Assembly: GCF_910591885.1 (NCBI RefSeq)
Contig: NC_063280.1
Location: forward strand, 4,278,001 to 4,342,000
From: Bombus terrestris
Taxonomy: Eukaryota > Arthropoda > Insecta > Hymenoptera > Apidae
Direction of reading: 5' to 3'
Length of the DNA stretch: 64,000 nt
Below, in pieces: positions 36,823 to 48,470 of the stretch (position 1 is the stretch's first letter; every line of letters starts with the position of its first letter). A model generated the notes under the pieces. That model worked only from the letters and a program-made list of their open reading frames with translations, was not told the origin of the DNA and did not search any database. The position numbers and the translations under genes are program-made.

Positions 36823-38453
36823 TTACTCTAAAAGAAGTTTAGCAGTATTTCCACTAACATCATTATTAATACCGTGACGTACAGCAAACTGATGTTTCAC
36901 ATTCGCGAAAAGGATATCTGTTAGTAAAAAAATTTGTGCTATGGCAAATGCTAATGTAACTCCAAAATAAAAGTTTGCATTAGCTGATCTGGAATATATC
37001 CACTGATACCAAACAGTAGGTGCAAAAACTGTACAAAATAGCATAAGACAGGCTACAATAAATCCCTGTTGTGTATCTGTAAAAGAATATAAAATTTTGA
37101 TAACACATCATATTGTCTACTTAATACATAAACAACTAGTTAATATGAAAACTTACATTGGAATAAATGCTTCCATAATGGTAAAAGAGACATATAAAAT
37201 CCAACATCTCCTATACAAGGGTAAGACTTAAATATTGCAATAATTGCTAAATAAGAAAATGCTAATAGCATTGGATCATGTCGTAACCTCAATGCCAATG
37301 GTACTATATATAATAAACTGACATTTATTTGAAAAGAAGCAATGAAAAGCCATCTAAAGTGCTCAAATACTTCTGTAAAAAAGTACCAATAAAGTCCAAC
37401 ATTTGGACGTAAATCAGGAACTGTTAGAATAAAGCCAAATGTGTTCGAAATAAATGACCAACTTCCCATAATGTAATAGGAAATAAAAAGTAGAATGGTT
37501 AACATGCTGGCAAATACTATAAGATAGTTCGCAATATTGCTTCTTTGTTTTGTACTATTAGAACGAGCAATATAGATAATTGTTGGCACTATGAGTGAAG
37601 CAGGATAAAGTCCTTGTAATGTTAATAAAGAAATTGATAAGCAATTCCAAAATATAGATCTTGTCATTGAAACCAATGCTATGGAATACAACAAGTTTGT
37701 AAATACTGTTGTTGTATGTCCAACGCAATTAAGTATTATGTATGGATTAAATAAATATCCTGCTGAGACATACATCATTGCAGTATGTACTACAGAAGCG
37801 TCATTATGAATTTCTTTATTTTCATTGCATAATTTTTCCTCTTCTTTTTGTTTAGAAACCTAAAATTTAAATTATTTCATTATAATTGAATTATACTACA
37901 GCAATATTTTAAATATGTGAGATTTAACTGACCAATTCAGTCGTATATTGCTTTGCTGTAAGTCCAAGAAATACTGCTGTTAACAAATCAATGGACACAA
38001 ATAAGCAAAATAATACCCATTGTGATAAATATTGTTGTATAAAATTGAAAATATATAATCCGATAGGTGTTTCATGAAACAAATCTCCTGTATAAGGATC
38101 AATGCCACAGTTATACAAATACACTCCTTCAGTTACTAAAAATCAATCAGGGGAATCATAACAATTGTTAATATAATTATTGTTTGTAGTATTATAGTAA
38201 TAATGCTACTAACGATACAAATATATACACGTATATATAGTATAATAGAGAACAATAACGAGAATTTTATTTAGGTTATTATTATGTAAAATTTTAATGC
38301 AGCAAAATGACATTTATCCTAACCTCTCTTCCAAGAATTCAATGCAGTAGAAATTTCCACACGATCGCTAATGACTTTTTGGTACTCAGAATTCATCAAT
38401 AAAAATCGAATAGTACCAGCTAAAATAAAATTTGATAACCATTGTTTCTTCAT
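36823..38453 (-). CDS. PIGU: GPI transamidase subunit PIG-U
   Basis: PIG-U is a multi-pass ER membrane subunit of the GPI transamidase, which attaches GPI anchors to proteins, and is thought to help recognise the lipid anchor. The gene is compact and complete. The start at 38453 reads MKKQWLSNFILAGTIRFLLM. The next exon (37932-38131 region) carries GVYLYNCGIDPYTGDLFHET, matching the family's LDLGVSPYSGAVFHETP region. The large exon 37150-37860 carries GYLFNPYIILNCVGHTTTVF, GLYPASLIVP and FILTVPDLRPNVGLYWYFFT, then EVFEHFRWLFIASFQINVSL and FKSYPCIGDVGFYMSLLPLW. The last exon (36823-37080) ends with TVWYQWIYSRSANANFYFGV and a soluble tail. Length is about 420-440 aa, as usual. It converges on the helicase gene and its 5' end faces the U6 gene. 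Confidence 0.95.
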
Positions 38454-39065
38454 TTTTTAATTAAGCTACAAATCATTTATGTATTTGCGCGCGTTTTACA
38501 ATCCACTTGTGGCATGCAACCGGTATCTGAACAGATACACTATGCTATATATTATGTACTATATACCTTCTTTGTTTATTTAAGCAATTGAGTTTATCTT
38601 TACGGCTTTTTAAAAATATAATCTTTAATAACAATAACCACGGTATTATTTTGCATTTAATTGCTGCTAAGGAGAGTTATAATCAAAACATACTATTGGA
38701 GTGGTTTCATCTTTCCTTAAGGAATCCAATTTATTTGTCACAATTCAATAAAATAACTGTGAATATACTAGAGATCAATTTATAATAAAACCTATCTTCT
38801 TTTTATTTGAAATATTTTAACATATAGTATATACTTAAAAAATCATTAGTAGTACATGGTAAGCATCCTCATCAATTTAAAAATATAAATAAATAAATTG
38901 AAAATCTAAACAAAAGGTGTTTGTATTCTATTTGTAAAAAATCTTATTTCTTTTATTCTATTATATTGTAATGTTACTATTTTTCTTATTTTAATCATCC
39001 TGCGGCAGAAGTTTTGTTTTCAAAATATTGCAGATAGTTTAAATAATGTTTAATTGTGTGTAACA

Positions 39066-39115
39066 AAAAATGTGGAACGCTTCACGATTTTGCGTGTCAT
39101 CCTTGCGCAGGGGCC

Positions 39116-39155
<40 letters not shown>

Positions 39156-39172
39156 ACTGCCGAAGCAAGTAC
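39066..39172 (-). ncRNA. U6: U6 spliceosomal snRNA
   Basis: The minus strand reads GTACTTGCTTCGGCAGTACA at the 5' end, then the invariant ATACAGAGAAGATTAGCATG (ACAGAGA box and the U4-pairing region). CCCCTGCGCAAGGATGACAC and CGTGAAGCGTTCCAC follow, ending in six T, the RNA polymerase III terminator. The length of ~107 nt is typical of animal U6. The first bases (GTACTT rather than the usual GTTCTT or GTGCTT) differ slightly. It is intact and probably functional. Confidence 0.97.
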
Positions 39173-39250
39173 ATTAATACATCTTAATTTCTCGTATATA
39201 AAGGAACGAATATATATTTCTACTACTAGCGAGAAGAGAATACTCATGGT
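39173..39250 (-). promoter_or_regulatory. Upstream promoter region of the U6 snRNA gene
   Basis: On the minus strand a TATA-like CTTTATATACGAG lies ~20-30 bp upstream of the U6 start (around 39191-39204), as expected for a type 3 RNA polymerase III gene. A proximal sequence element should sit around -60 (39225-39245), but I cannot assign it with certainty. The small SMIM20 gene is transcribed away from this region. Confidence 0.6.
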
Positions 39251-39497
39251 AGCCATCTGGTGGCGTATTAATGTAGCGTCAAACATAAAGTTTAATTCAG
39301 ATACATATTACGTTAAGGAGACAATGGTACTTATTTATTTATTAAATCTTCCTACGACAATTTTAAATTTATTGACTTTATACTTTGGTTTGAAAGATAT
39401 TATAATATTATAAAAATAATATATTATCCCACTAAAAATGGATCAAAACACTAAAACCATTTTAGGTTAACTTTTGTATCTTAAACCATATAAAATA

Positions 39498-39875
39498 ATG
39501 TATAATTTATTTGTAAATCGTACTCATTACCAATTTCATTCTGTATAAAATGTTCTATGTGTTGTGTAAAAATTATAATTCGTAAATATATAAAAGATAA
39601 TTTTAATAATATGCTTCATATTTTAGCGCTTGACAGGGTGGCGATATGTAACATTTATAGGAACAATAGTAGGATTCATAGGAACGTTTTGTTATCTTAC
39701 AATGATTAGCCCCATGATTAATCCAGAACCATATAGTATGTCTATAACATTTATAGTTATTAAATAAAATTATTTTTTCATATTATATGACATAACAATT
39801 TCAGAACAAATTCGAGAACGTGTGGCAACTGAAAGTGCAAATAAAAGAAATATAAGAAAAGACACAAATATTTAA
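39498..39875 (+). CDS. SMIM20: Small integral membrane protein 20 (MITRAC7), cytochrome oxidase assembly
   Basis: MITRAC7/SMIM20 is a ~67-aa mitochondrial inner-membrane protein that stabilises newly made COX1 during complex IV assembly. The supported coding exons are 39627-39735 and 39805-39875, joined in phase. They read LTGWRYVTFIGTIVGFIGTF, then MISPMINPEPYKQIRERVA, then a polar tail ending DTNI and TAA. One membrane segment followed by the P-M-x-x-E-Y motif and a basic tail is the family pattern. I propose a tiny first exon 39498-39512 (ATG, 5 codons, donor GTAAAT), which splices in phase and gives 64 aa. The start is the weakest part. The gene sits between divergent U6 and convergent WDR45. 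Confidence 0.78.
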
Positions 39876-40172
39876 GGAAATATAATATGAATAAAAAAAA
39901 AACAGATTAGAGAGGATATTTATTGTACAAAATTAATTTTTATTATGTAGTTGGACATATGTCACTAAGATGTTGGTGTATATAAAATAGATTGAAGAAC
40001 GTTTAGTGTATTATGTTAAAAAATCAATAAATGTAATGATTTGTACTCTTCTTATAATTATTAATATAATTATGTTACTGTACAGACATCAGCTGCAAGA
40101 AGTTTCTTATTTGAAATGACTAGAAACTTCAATACAGACATAGCATCTTATAAATACAATATAAAGTTTGTG

Positions 40173-42475
40173 TTAAAAGTCATCATGATCACAAACATCT
40201 AGGAAGACATCAAATGCTTCACGGTTACAGTTTCCATCGGCAGTAAAAACATATTTATGAAATGTTCCGTCCATACAAATCGCTAGAAACAATTAAAATT
40301 ATATATTATACAGGCATCAGAGAACTGCTTTGGCCGTGGATTCTACACAGGAATACAATAAAAGGAATTCACATATACATATGCCCTATTTGATTTATAT
40401 TTATTTGATATGGCCTACTATATATATAAACTCAAATTATAGCAAGTTTCTTCTTGAACAAACTCTATTTGCAAAGCTCCACAATATGTGTTTAAAATGA
40501 CCTTGCTGCATCAGAACATAAGATTGGAGACATTTTATCATTGATTGTTTGACTCTCTCCATTTTTCCAGGTATTGCTGGTTAGATATTGTGTTCTATTT
40601 GTAAATAGGTAAGTGAAACTAGCTTAACTATTTCTGTCTTTCGATAGAAGTATTTCAATATAAAATTCGCTATAACTCGTAAGCAAGGTTAAATAGGACA
40701 TTTGTTTATATAAACTCTTTTATTGCTTTCATATGAAGAATCCACTGCCAAAGTGGTTCCCCAATGCTATGGGACATCTTATATAATATAATAAATAGTT
40801 TTATAAATATTCTAAGTCATTATATTCAATACGCTTTTCATACAATACATACCTATAACAGAACTCCTTGTACCAAATGCACATACACAAGCACATTCTG
40901 GTGGTACTGTAAATGTAGCCAATGCCCATTGACTTTCAACATAATTTCCCAAAAATCCCATTTTTGAGAAACTGCAAATAAATCAATTATTAACTTTAAT
41001 CATTAAAATTTATGGAAGTTTGAACTATATTTACGTACGTCGATCTACGATTTAATTGTGTGTCTTTTAATGCAAATATATGTACAGTTCCCTTATCACT
41101 GGAAGCACATAGAAATTCCGAATCTCTACTAAATGTAATGCTAAAATATAAATTATACATTACAATTCATTATAATAAAATCTTTAAAAGTAAAATGTTG
41201 TTTTATAATTAATTTGTCTGTAGACGTATTTACCAATAAAGTGTTGCAGGGTCAGCACCTCTTCTCAATTCCACTAATAAGTGTCTACGTATACTATCCC
41301 ATACTCTAACTAAAGTACCTTGAGTGGAAGCAGTTGCTATCATTGTTCCACTACTGTTAACTGCGAGACAAGCCAGTGCTCCCTAATAGTATTGTTTATA
41401 AATATAAAAAAATACTAGGAGAAGACATGGTAATATAGAAACATTACCTTTATTTAAATCTGTATATAAAATACACATGTACCTGGTGTGCTGCTAGAGT
41501 TGCAGGAGCACTAGAACTTCCAGCTTCTGTAGCACCAAGGTCAATCAATTGTACACTACCCTGTTTATGACCAGGAAAAGCAAGAAGTTGTTTTTGTGCA
41601 GCAGCTAATGTAGCAACTTCAACTAATCCTTTTGGATTATCTCTGGTTTCTAAAGTTAACAATCTTCGTGTTGGCATAGGAAATGAGAAAACATGTATTT
41701 CTCGCTGAAGTGCCACTATCATTCTGTTTTGTAAAATTATTCTTAAGTAAATGCAACATTTATACTGATTAAAAATAAAAGTCAATTTTATTAATGAACT
41801 TACTTGTCCCTACGTAATCGTATAGCTTTTATAGGACTGGTAAATGTAACTTCCATTACAAACTTTTTCGATAAATCGTCATAAATAAGTACTGTATTTT
41901 CCGCAAACTTTGGTTTTGTACCACCACCTACTATGGCAATGATATTTGTTCTCCAAAGCATCTCTGCAATAGCTATACTTCCCATTATGTCATTTTCTAA
42001 ATGTGCTTTTTCAACTAATGGTTCTACATTGTATACTCTAAGACCAGATTCCATGCAACATGTAAAACATCCTAAAAGAATACAAATTAGAAACAAAATA
42101 TCAAATAACAAAACCAGTTTAATAAATGATAAAAAGTTACTCACATTAATTATCTGAAATCTTAATAACTAAATTGAACATTGGCACATGAGAATATATA
42201 GTGACAATACTGTTATAAATAAACCAGATTTGTTTTAATATTATATTTTATTCTTTATTCTCTTATAACATTATGTATATTTATTTTTCATTAAACAAAG
42301 TTAGATATTTGTAACTTTTTACTTTTAAAAAAATGTAACAGGGATATTAGATTCTAAATTATTGGAAATAAATTCACACCGTAATTCTTAAGGATTCAGA
42401 TAATTAACGTTATAAACAATAGTTACCTTGATCCTGATTAAATCGTAAATTAAGAATATTCCTTTCTCCAGCCAT
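40173..42475 (-). CDS. WDR45: WD-repeat protein WIPI4 (WDR45), PROPPIN autophagy protein
   Basis: WIPI proteins are seven-bladed PROPPIN propellers that bind PI3P on forming autophagosomes; WIPI4 works with ATG2 in lipid transfer. The start at 42475 reads MAGERNILNLRFNQDQ and joins to CFTCCMESGLRVYNVEPLVE (41800-42075). Then come IVALQREIHVFSFPMPTRR and the TRDNPKGLVEVATL region (41480-41730). Next is a blade exon (41237-41385) containing the lipid-binding LRRG motif in LVELRRGADPATLY. After that are SSDKGTVHIFALKDTQLNRR (41030-41140) and SQWALATFTVPPECACVCAF (40860-40975). The last exon ends DGNCNREAFDVFLDVCDHDD then F and TAA. The LRRGADPATLYC and NREAFDV features point to the WDR45 branch rather than WDR45B. 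The last intron carries a TIR element. Confidence 0.95.
40312..40771. mobile_element. Non-autonomous DNA transposon (MITE) in the last WDR45 intron
   Basis: The ends are inverted repeats of ~30 bp. The left end, GCATCAGAGAACTGCTTTGG then CCGTGGATTCT, matches the reverse complement of the right end, GCATTGGGGAACCACTTTGG then CAGTGGATTCT. About 400 bp lie between with no transposase coding. Splice sites of the flanking exons are intact. The family was not identified. Confidence 0.75.
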
Positions 42476-43361
42476 TTGGTTTTATCTGGTGTTACATTAA
42501 ATTTAATGAATGAGTATTTCTTCTATCGATATATGAATTTTTTTCTAATAACTATACTACGTGTTTTTGTTTACATTCTCCTTTCACAATCAGCTGTGAC
42601 TATGATACAATGTTTGGCACAGTATTTCATTCTTTATGTGGTATGTAAGATAGCATTGTAAGGCTGATTTTCACTTTATGAATAGCGTAAGCAAATATCT
42701 TTTAACAGGTTTAACAGGTTTATTGTTTTCTTTGGGTGGTACAACAGTTATTTTTAACAAATATCTTTTGTATATAACTAATGAAAATCATAATAATTCT
42801 TATATATATATATACATATGCATGTATGTACGTATATATATGTATATATATTATTGAGTTACGTTTAATAAATTAAGAAATTAAAAATATAAACTCGAAA
42901 TAAATTTGGTAATATCTTTTTCATGTATCAACTGTAATATATTGTATAGAATAATAATTATTTTTATCATATTATTTGAGAAAACTAGTAATAATAATAA
43001 TAATGAAAAATTATTTCAAAGATAGAAAATAAAATGACACTATTTCTAAGAATAAATAAAATCTTTAATACAAAATGTACTAAATGATTTACAAATTTAC
43101 GCCCAGTTTTATGTTTATAACATTGGCTGCAGTGATATCAGAGACGAGCACAGTTATATACCATCGTGGAAATGAGCACTGAATAACGATCATATCAAAG
43201 AGGAAATAAGAGTACTCGTGCTCATTGTTCTAGTTGTTTCACGATATGTGCTGCACCACGCGGCCAAACACTGAAGGTGTTCTATGCTAGCATATGCAAG
43301 AACCTATGAAGTTAAGAGTTTGCTCTGTTTGATTCAATGCTAGGATATAGAAAAAAAAGAA

Positions 43362-43703
43362 AAATTATAGTATAATTTTAAAGTTTACGAAAATTTCCAA
43401 TAATGAAAAAATATTTATATTACATAACATTTGTTAGGTACTAATTAGATACAAAATAATAATAATAATATAATCATAATAACAATATATGTAACACAAA
43501 TACATTATTATGGTACCGTTGTTTCCTACCATTCCCTTACTATGCGGTGAGTCGAGTACACGATCGCATTAAGGAGAGAAAGAAAGAGACAGAGATAACC
43601 GGGTACGCCCCATTTTTACACGATGGTGTTACACAAGGAATACAAAGTTCTTGATTGAAGCGCCTCTCTGCGTCTAAATTAACCAACGTCGTCTGGTTAC
43701 TAA
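43362..43703. repeat. Dispersed repeat, copy 2 (matches 4157-4511)
   Basis: This is colinear with 4157-4511 over ~340 bp with roughly 75-80% identity by eye, small indels included. See the first copy for landmarks. The two copies are ~39 kb apart in direct orientation. Confidence 0.75.
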
Positions 43704-44639
43704 GAGCAGTTAAAAGCCTTATCTTCACCAGAGAGGAAATTTCTCTCTGATGCAAGTATCTATAACGGGCATATTTAATATTAATTTCTTTCTCCTTCTT
43801 CATTCCTACTGTTTATTAAATAATTTATTTAAAAAATCATATAAAATCAATTAATTATCGTACATTCAAAGCGTACATGCACTTTTTTAATATACTTCAT
43901 GATGATTATTCACTTTTTAATGAGATAAGTTATCATACACGAAGTGTAGACAAAACTTATATTTTTTTTTGTATCTCATGTTTTGATGGTCACCTGGATC
44001 CCTTACCATTTTCGTATCTCATGCAACGTTATTGATTCGGTATAGTAATGGTTTGAATTATAAAACCAAAATTTTCTATAAACTTCATAATAATAGAATA
44101 ACGTATCTTATAACGAAACAGAATTGTATACTTTTACAATACTGCAAAAAGAACTATTTCATTACGCTATATTAAAAAAAGATATAGATACTTTGATAAA
44201 TCAATTGTCTTATTTATTAAATAAGAAGAAGTAAGAAAAATCCAAATTATATAGCATAACTTTGGACGAAAAGTACGCATAATGAATTTATGTATATCTA
44301 TATATATATCTATCTTATAATTAGTTAAAACTAAAATGCATACGTTTATTTGGCTATCCCACAATGACTATGCAATATTCCACGGTGACCCACGACGAGT
44401 GTTAATAGCTTACTTATTAATAAGTAGCTTCTGCAGTCCAGTTTAAATGAATGAAAGAAGAGAATTTAGCAAAACCTAAACTGGATTATAGAGAGTGTAG
44501 TTTTTGGCTTGACGTCGTTATCCAAAAGTTAATTGATTAATGTAAATATTAATGGTTGGAAAACGATGCCAATTATCAGGTCTCACCCCAAAGAGGTAAC
44601 AACGTACCAGACCAGCCCATGAGCCATTCAACATTACAC

Positions 44640-45400
44640 ATAAATCTCGACATTCAAGACTATGATAAATCTATAAATGGCTTAGCTTAGCTTTATCTTA
44701 AGACCTATATTTCTTTTCTAAAAATAAGTCGAATAGTAGTAACAAATAATAATGTTAACAATAATAACAGTTTGTTTTTAACGAATAGTCCTTCAAAAAT
44801 AAGCGAAATAGTCTTCCACTGTTATTATAATTAATATATGCCAGAAATATGATCAAACTTATACCTTAGATGTTTGCTCAATGAAAAAGAAAGAAATTAA
44901 AGGAAGGAAGGAAATGATCAAACTTATACTGACGAGCTTCACGTCGGTAGAGGTTGTAGCACGATTGTAAAGGAAGGCTATTTTTTTAGTTGAAATTTTA
45001 AAATATTAAGGTATTATTAAACAGAATTTCAGTTTCTTTCGCATTTAATAGCCAGACACGTGTTACGAACATGATATTTTCAAAGGGTACCATGGAAATA
45101 TGTGTAATAGTAAGAGTTGCCGAACATTTCATGGTAGCTTACGTAACGCCTCACCTTCATCAGCAGCAGATGCATCAAGTAGTTACCCTCTTTTATCATT
45201 AATTATATATTTAAATTAACTTTTATATTCCTCGAATGATTTTACATTTTATTGTTATAATCACCATGATTGTATTTCATTACGACACCGATGAAAAGTT
45301 GTACAACTTTGAACTTTTTGAACTTTTCTACAATCGAAGAATTCTATTCACCAATATGTTCTATGTTGCTTTCCAAATATTTTCGTGAGTCACTGTACAA
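44640..45400 (+). pseudogene. Relic of a second caspase: 3' coding tail plus downstream flank
   Basis: Positions ~44655-44730 align with the last ~75 bp of the caspase coding region at 48395-48470. The matching end reads ACCTATATTTCTTTTCT then AAAAATAAG against ATCTATATTTTTTTCCG then AAAAAATAAG. The flank continues to match: 44735-44860 with 48475-48600 (for example TTTTTAACGAATAGTCC against TTTTTAACGAATGATCT), and 44930-45400 with 49240-49690 (for example GGTTGTAGCACGAT, TTTTCAAAGGGTA, AAGAGTTGCCGAACAT). No open caspase frame remains here. The block is best read as what is left of a tandemly duplicated caspase whose 5' part has been lost. Confidence 0.65.
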
Positions 45401-45643
45401 ATTGGAAATAAAAACACAACTTTTACACAGAGGTATACAGTTTAGCATGTATCAAGATTAATTTTTACTTTTGTAGTAAGATTAGAAACATTAATACTTC
45501 TTCAAATATTATAAAACAATGGAATAAGAAGGCTTTTGAGCGGAAGTGAATATGATTGATATGAGTAAAACTGGTTCTTAGAAAGAATATTTGACATTTT
45601 ATGGAAATATCGATATCAGCGTCACTCATATATATACATATAT

Positions 45644-48470
45644 ATGTACAGAGAATGGTCAGCGTTCGATAACGACTCTATCGTTAATAACGATAAGATA
45701 AGTGAGGATTTCTCAGTAAGAAACGAACCACGAAATCCAGTACACGCATTTAAATCATGTTCGTCCTTATATTTTGTTTCATCAGTTTGGGTCGCGCCGC
45801 TATCAATTATATTTCGAACATCACGAAGATGAAAAGCCTAGCGCATTTTTCTCGAGATCAACCGATCTCGCAGGATCCAACAAAGGAAGTAAGGGAGACA
45901 CGTCTTTTTTACAAACATCTTTTATTTCGTTTTGTTTAAACTGTCATTCGCCTTTGGAACAAATTGTATATCCGATTGTTGTTCACGATGATTATGTTGT
46001 AATTAACCGATGAGTAGATAAAAATTGTATATGATGTCAAATAACCTTGCTGTTTACTATATATTTACCTGAGATGAGATCAAAGGCTGTAATTACGCGA
46101 AAGACATAGAAAATGATGATTTTCTTTTGGAAAACCGGAAATAGGAAGATTCTTGTAATTCGTTATTTTCAGAATTGCTCCATGGACTCCAAGGAAAATT
46201 TAGATTTAATTGACGCTAGAGTAGTACATGGTATATCGTACAGGAATGAAATCGTACAGAATTTCTCTATACATAAAGACGCAGAAATCTATCCGATGAA
46301 CAATAGAAGACGTGGTAAATGCGTGATATTCAATCATGAGACCTTTAATGAAATGGAAAAGCGAGATGGAACTGTAAATGATCGGAAAGCGATAGAACAC
46401 ACCTTCACTAATCTGGGTTTCGAAGTGATACCTTGTGAGAATTTTGACTACATTAGCGTCATGGATGAGGCTGTAAAGTGTATGTCTTCAGTATGTTCAT
46501 TGTTTGATTTCAAAAGGTCCGCACGTTATCACTGATATTGACAGTAATCTTGACAATGCACTTATTATTTTCAATAATATTGTCAATAATACTGATCGTG
46601 TGTGGTTAAAAAAATTAAAAAAAAATTAAAGTGTATTAACAATATTATTATCAAAGTCAACTTTATCAAAGTTATCAAAGTTGGAAGGTGCTTTTAAGAA
46701 ACGTATTATGTATGTTGTGTTATACTGCGTTTAGAGCACATTTCAGTTATTGTTTAGTTTTTGTAATATTTTGAATAGTATGCAAATTAGAAAAAGAGCG
46801 TTCTTAGTTCCAATGATTTTTGTTCTTCGAAACGCTATATAAAACGCAAGCAACATTTAAAGCAGAAGATGAGAAATTGGAAGCAATATTCACATATGAA
46901 TTTATTGGGAGAAATTACTTTAAATAATGAAACTACTTATTCCAATTACATACTCTATAATGAACTGAAATATATTTCAATAAATCTTAGCACACGACTG
47001 TTAGTATTATTGTTAGTATTGACATCACTCACCAGTATTGATATTTACGTGGCAAAATATTAAAATTTTTGTCAATATTCTGCCTCAGTCCTTTGATATC
47101 GATCGCACATGAGGAATAAAATTATCCATATTTGGTGATATAATATTATTATTGGTCGTGTGCGGGTTCTTTAATTATATACTATGCATTGATCGTTGAT
47201 GTTGATTGTTTTGTAGTGTCTGAGGACAATTACGAAGATTATGACTGTATCTGTATTTTTATATTAAGCCATGGCACTAGTGGTGATTATGTATATGCAA
47301 CGGATTATCAATATCGGTTATCTGATATTTGGGAAAGATTCACCGCAGATAATTGTCCATCGTTAACTGGTAAACCAAAGCTATTTTTCATACAGGTCAG
47401 TGTCTCCTACGATTTTTTGCAACGCTTCACTTTTCTCCCAGATACTATTTCTTCTTCGCTATCAGTACATTACGATTCCATTTTCTTTTATTTAAGTTTT
47501 TAATCTTCTACCTTTAAGAAGACGATAATGTTAAATTTGAGATATCTGTGGGTCACATATTTCAAACTTATGCATCAGCTTTAAAAATTCGGCCATTTAA
47601 GATTTAACAGTTTTTTTACTCTATCTATTATTAGTATATTATACATATATTTGTATATTCGTAGTATATACATATAGTGTAAATGTAAAGATATATGTAT
47701 AATATATTACGTTTAAATATCCATATATTACAAATATATATGTTATTAATAATACAGTATTTAACAATTGTTACTTCTTCTAGGCTTGTAAAGGACAGAA
47801 TGCCATGCAAGGTATTCGTGCAAAGAGTACAACTGATTCGGTCCAAAACAATTACACAATTCCTACTCATGCAGATTTCCTGTACGGCTACAGTTCTGTA
47901 GAAGGTAAATATAGTTTAAACAAAATAATGTCATTGTTTACACATATATAACGATACAAACGCATCGAACTTTAATTTTCGACATTTAAAGTTCTTCGAA
48001 ACGATGAAGATGGCACGTAATTTAATCCAAGTATTATATATATTTTATTTAAGACTATAAAATTTGAATCTTCTTACTTTCATGTCATACTTACGTTTTC
48101 AAATGTTAAGACGAAATTTGTACTGTAAATGGTATTTGCAATCGTTAAGTCGGAGATTGTTCCTCAATCAAGGCAAGCATTGTCTCATATTTTTTAATTT
48201 TGTCAAAGTCTTCTAAAGAGTTTTATTTCGGTCGCAGGTCACTACTCGTTTCGTGGATTAGAAGGTAGCTACTACATTCAGACTTTATGCGAGGTGATCA
48301 ACGAGCATTGGAGGAATATGGATCTACTGAAAATGTTAACTATAACATCGCGCAAGGTCGCTTTCGAATTCAAAGTTGCACACAATAATCCAATCCTAAA
48401 TGAGACAAAACAAATGCCTACCTTTAGCTCAACATTGACCAGAGATCTATATTTTTTTCCGAAAAAATAA
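45644..48470 (+). CDS. Effector-type caspase, five exons, divergent active-site loop
   Basis: This cysteine protease belongs to family C14 and executes apoptosis or related signalling. Exons are 45644-45715, 46173-46479, 47217-47395, 47784-47904 and 48238-48470. All junctions are in phase and give 303 aa, the size of an effector caspase without CARD or DED. Exon 2 carries the conserved start YPMNNRRRGKCVIFNHETF and the GTVNDRKAIEHTFTNLGFEV region. Exon 3 has the catalytic His in FILSHGTSGDYVYATD and ends KPKLFFIQ. Exon 4 begins ACKGQ, giving the active-site pentapeptide QACKG in place of QAC(R/Q/G)G. Exon 5 is the small subunit: GHYSFRGLEGSYYIQTLCEV and QMPTFSSTLTRDLYFF. The P1-binding Arg is kept in SFR, but the usual Trp of YSWR is Phe and GSW is GSY, so S2/S4 pocket preferences may differ. 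An Asp in TTDSV is a likely linker cleavage site. Confidence 0.92.

Larger units (their letters stand above)
42476..45643. other. Intergenic region left of the caspase gene
   Basis: This AT-rich region contains a (TA)n/ATGTATGTACGTATA tract (42800-42851), the second copy of the dispersed repeat (43362-43703), and the relic of a caspase tail with its downstream flank (44640-45400). Open frames here, for example minus 43540-43803, lie inside repeats. No intact gene was recognised. Confidence 0.6.

Noticed and set aside
43540..43803. 87-codon minus-strand open frame
   Set aside because: It lies mostly inside the dispersed repeat at 43362-43703 and is not open in the other copy.
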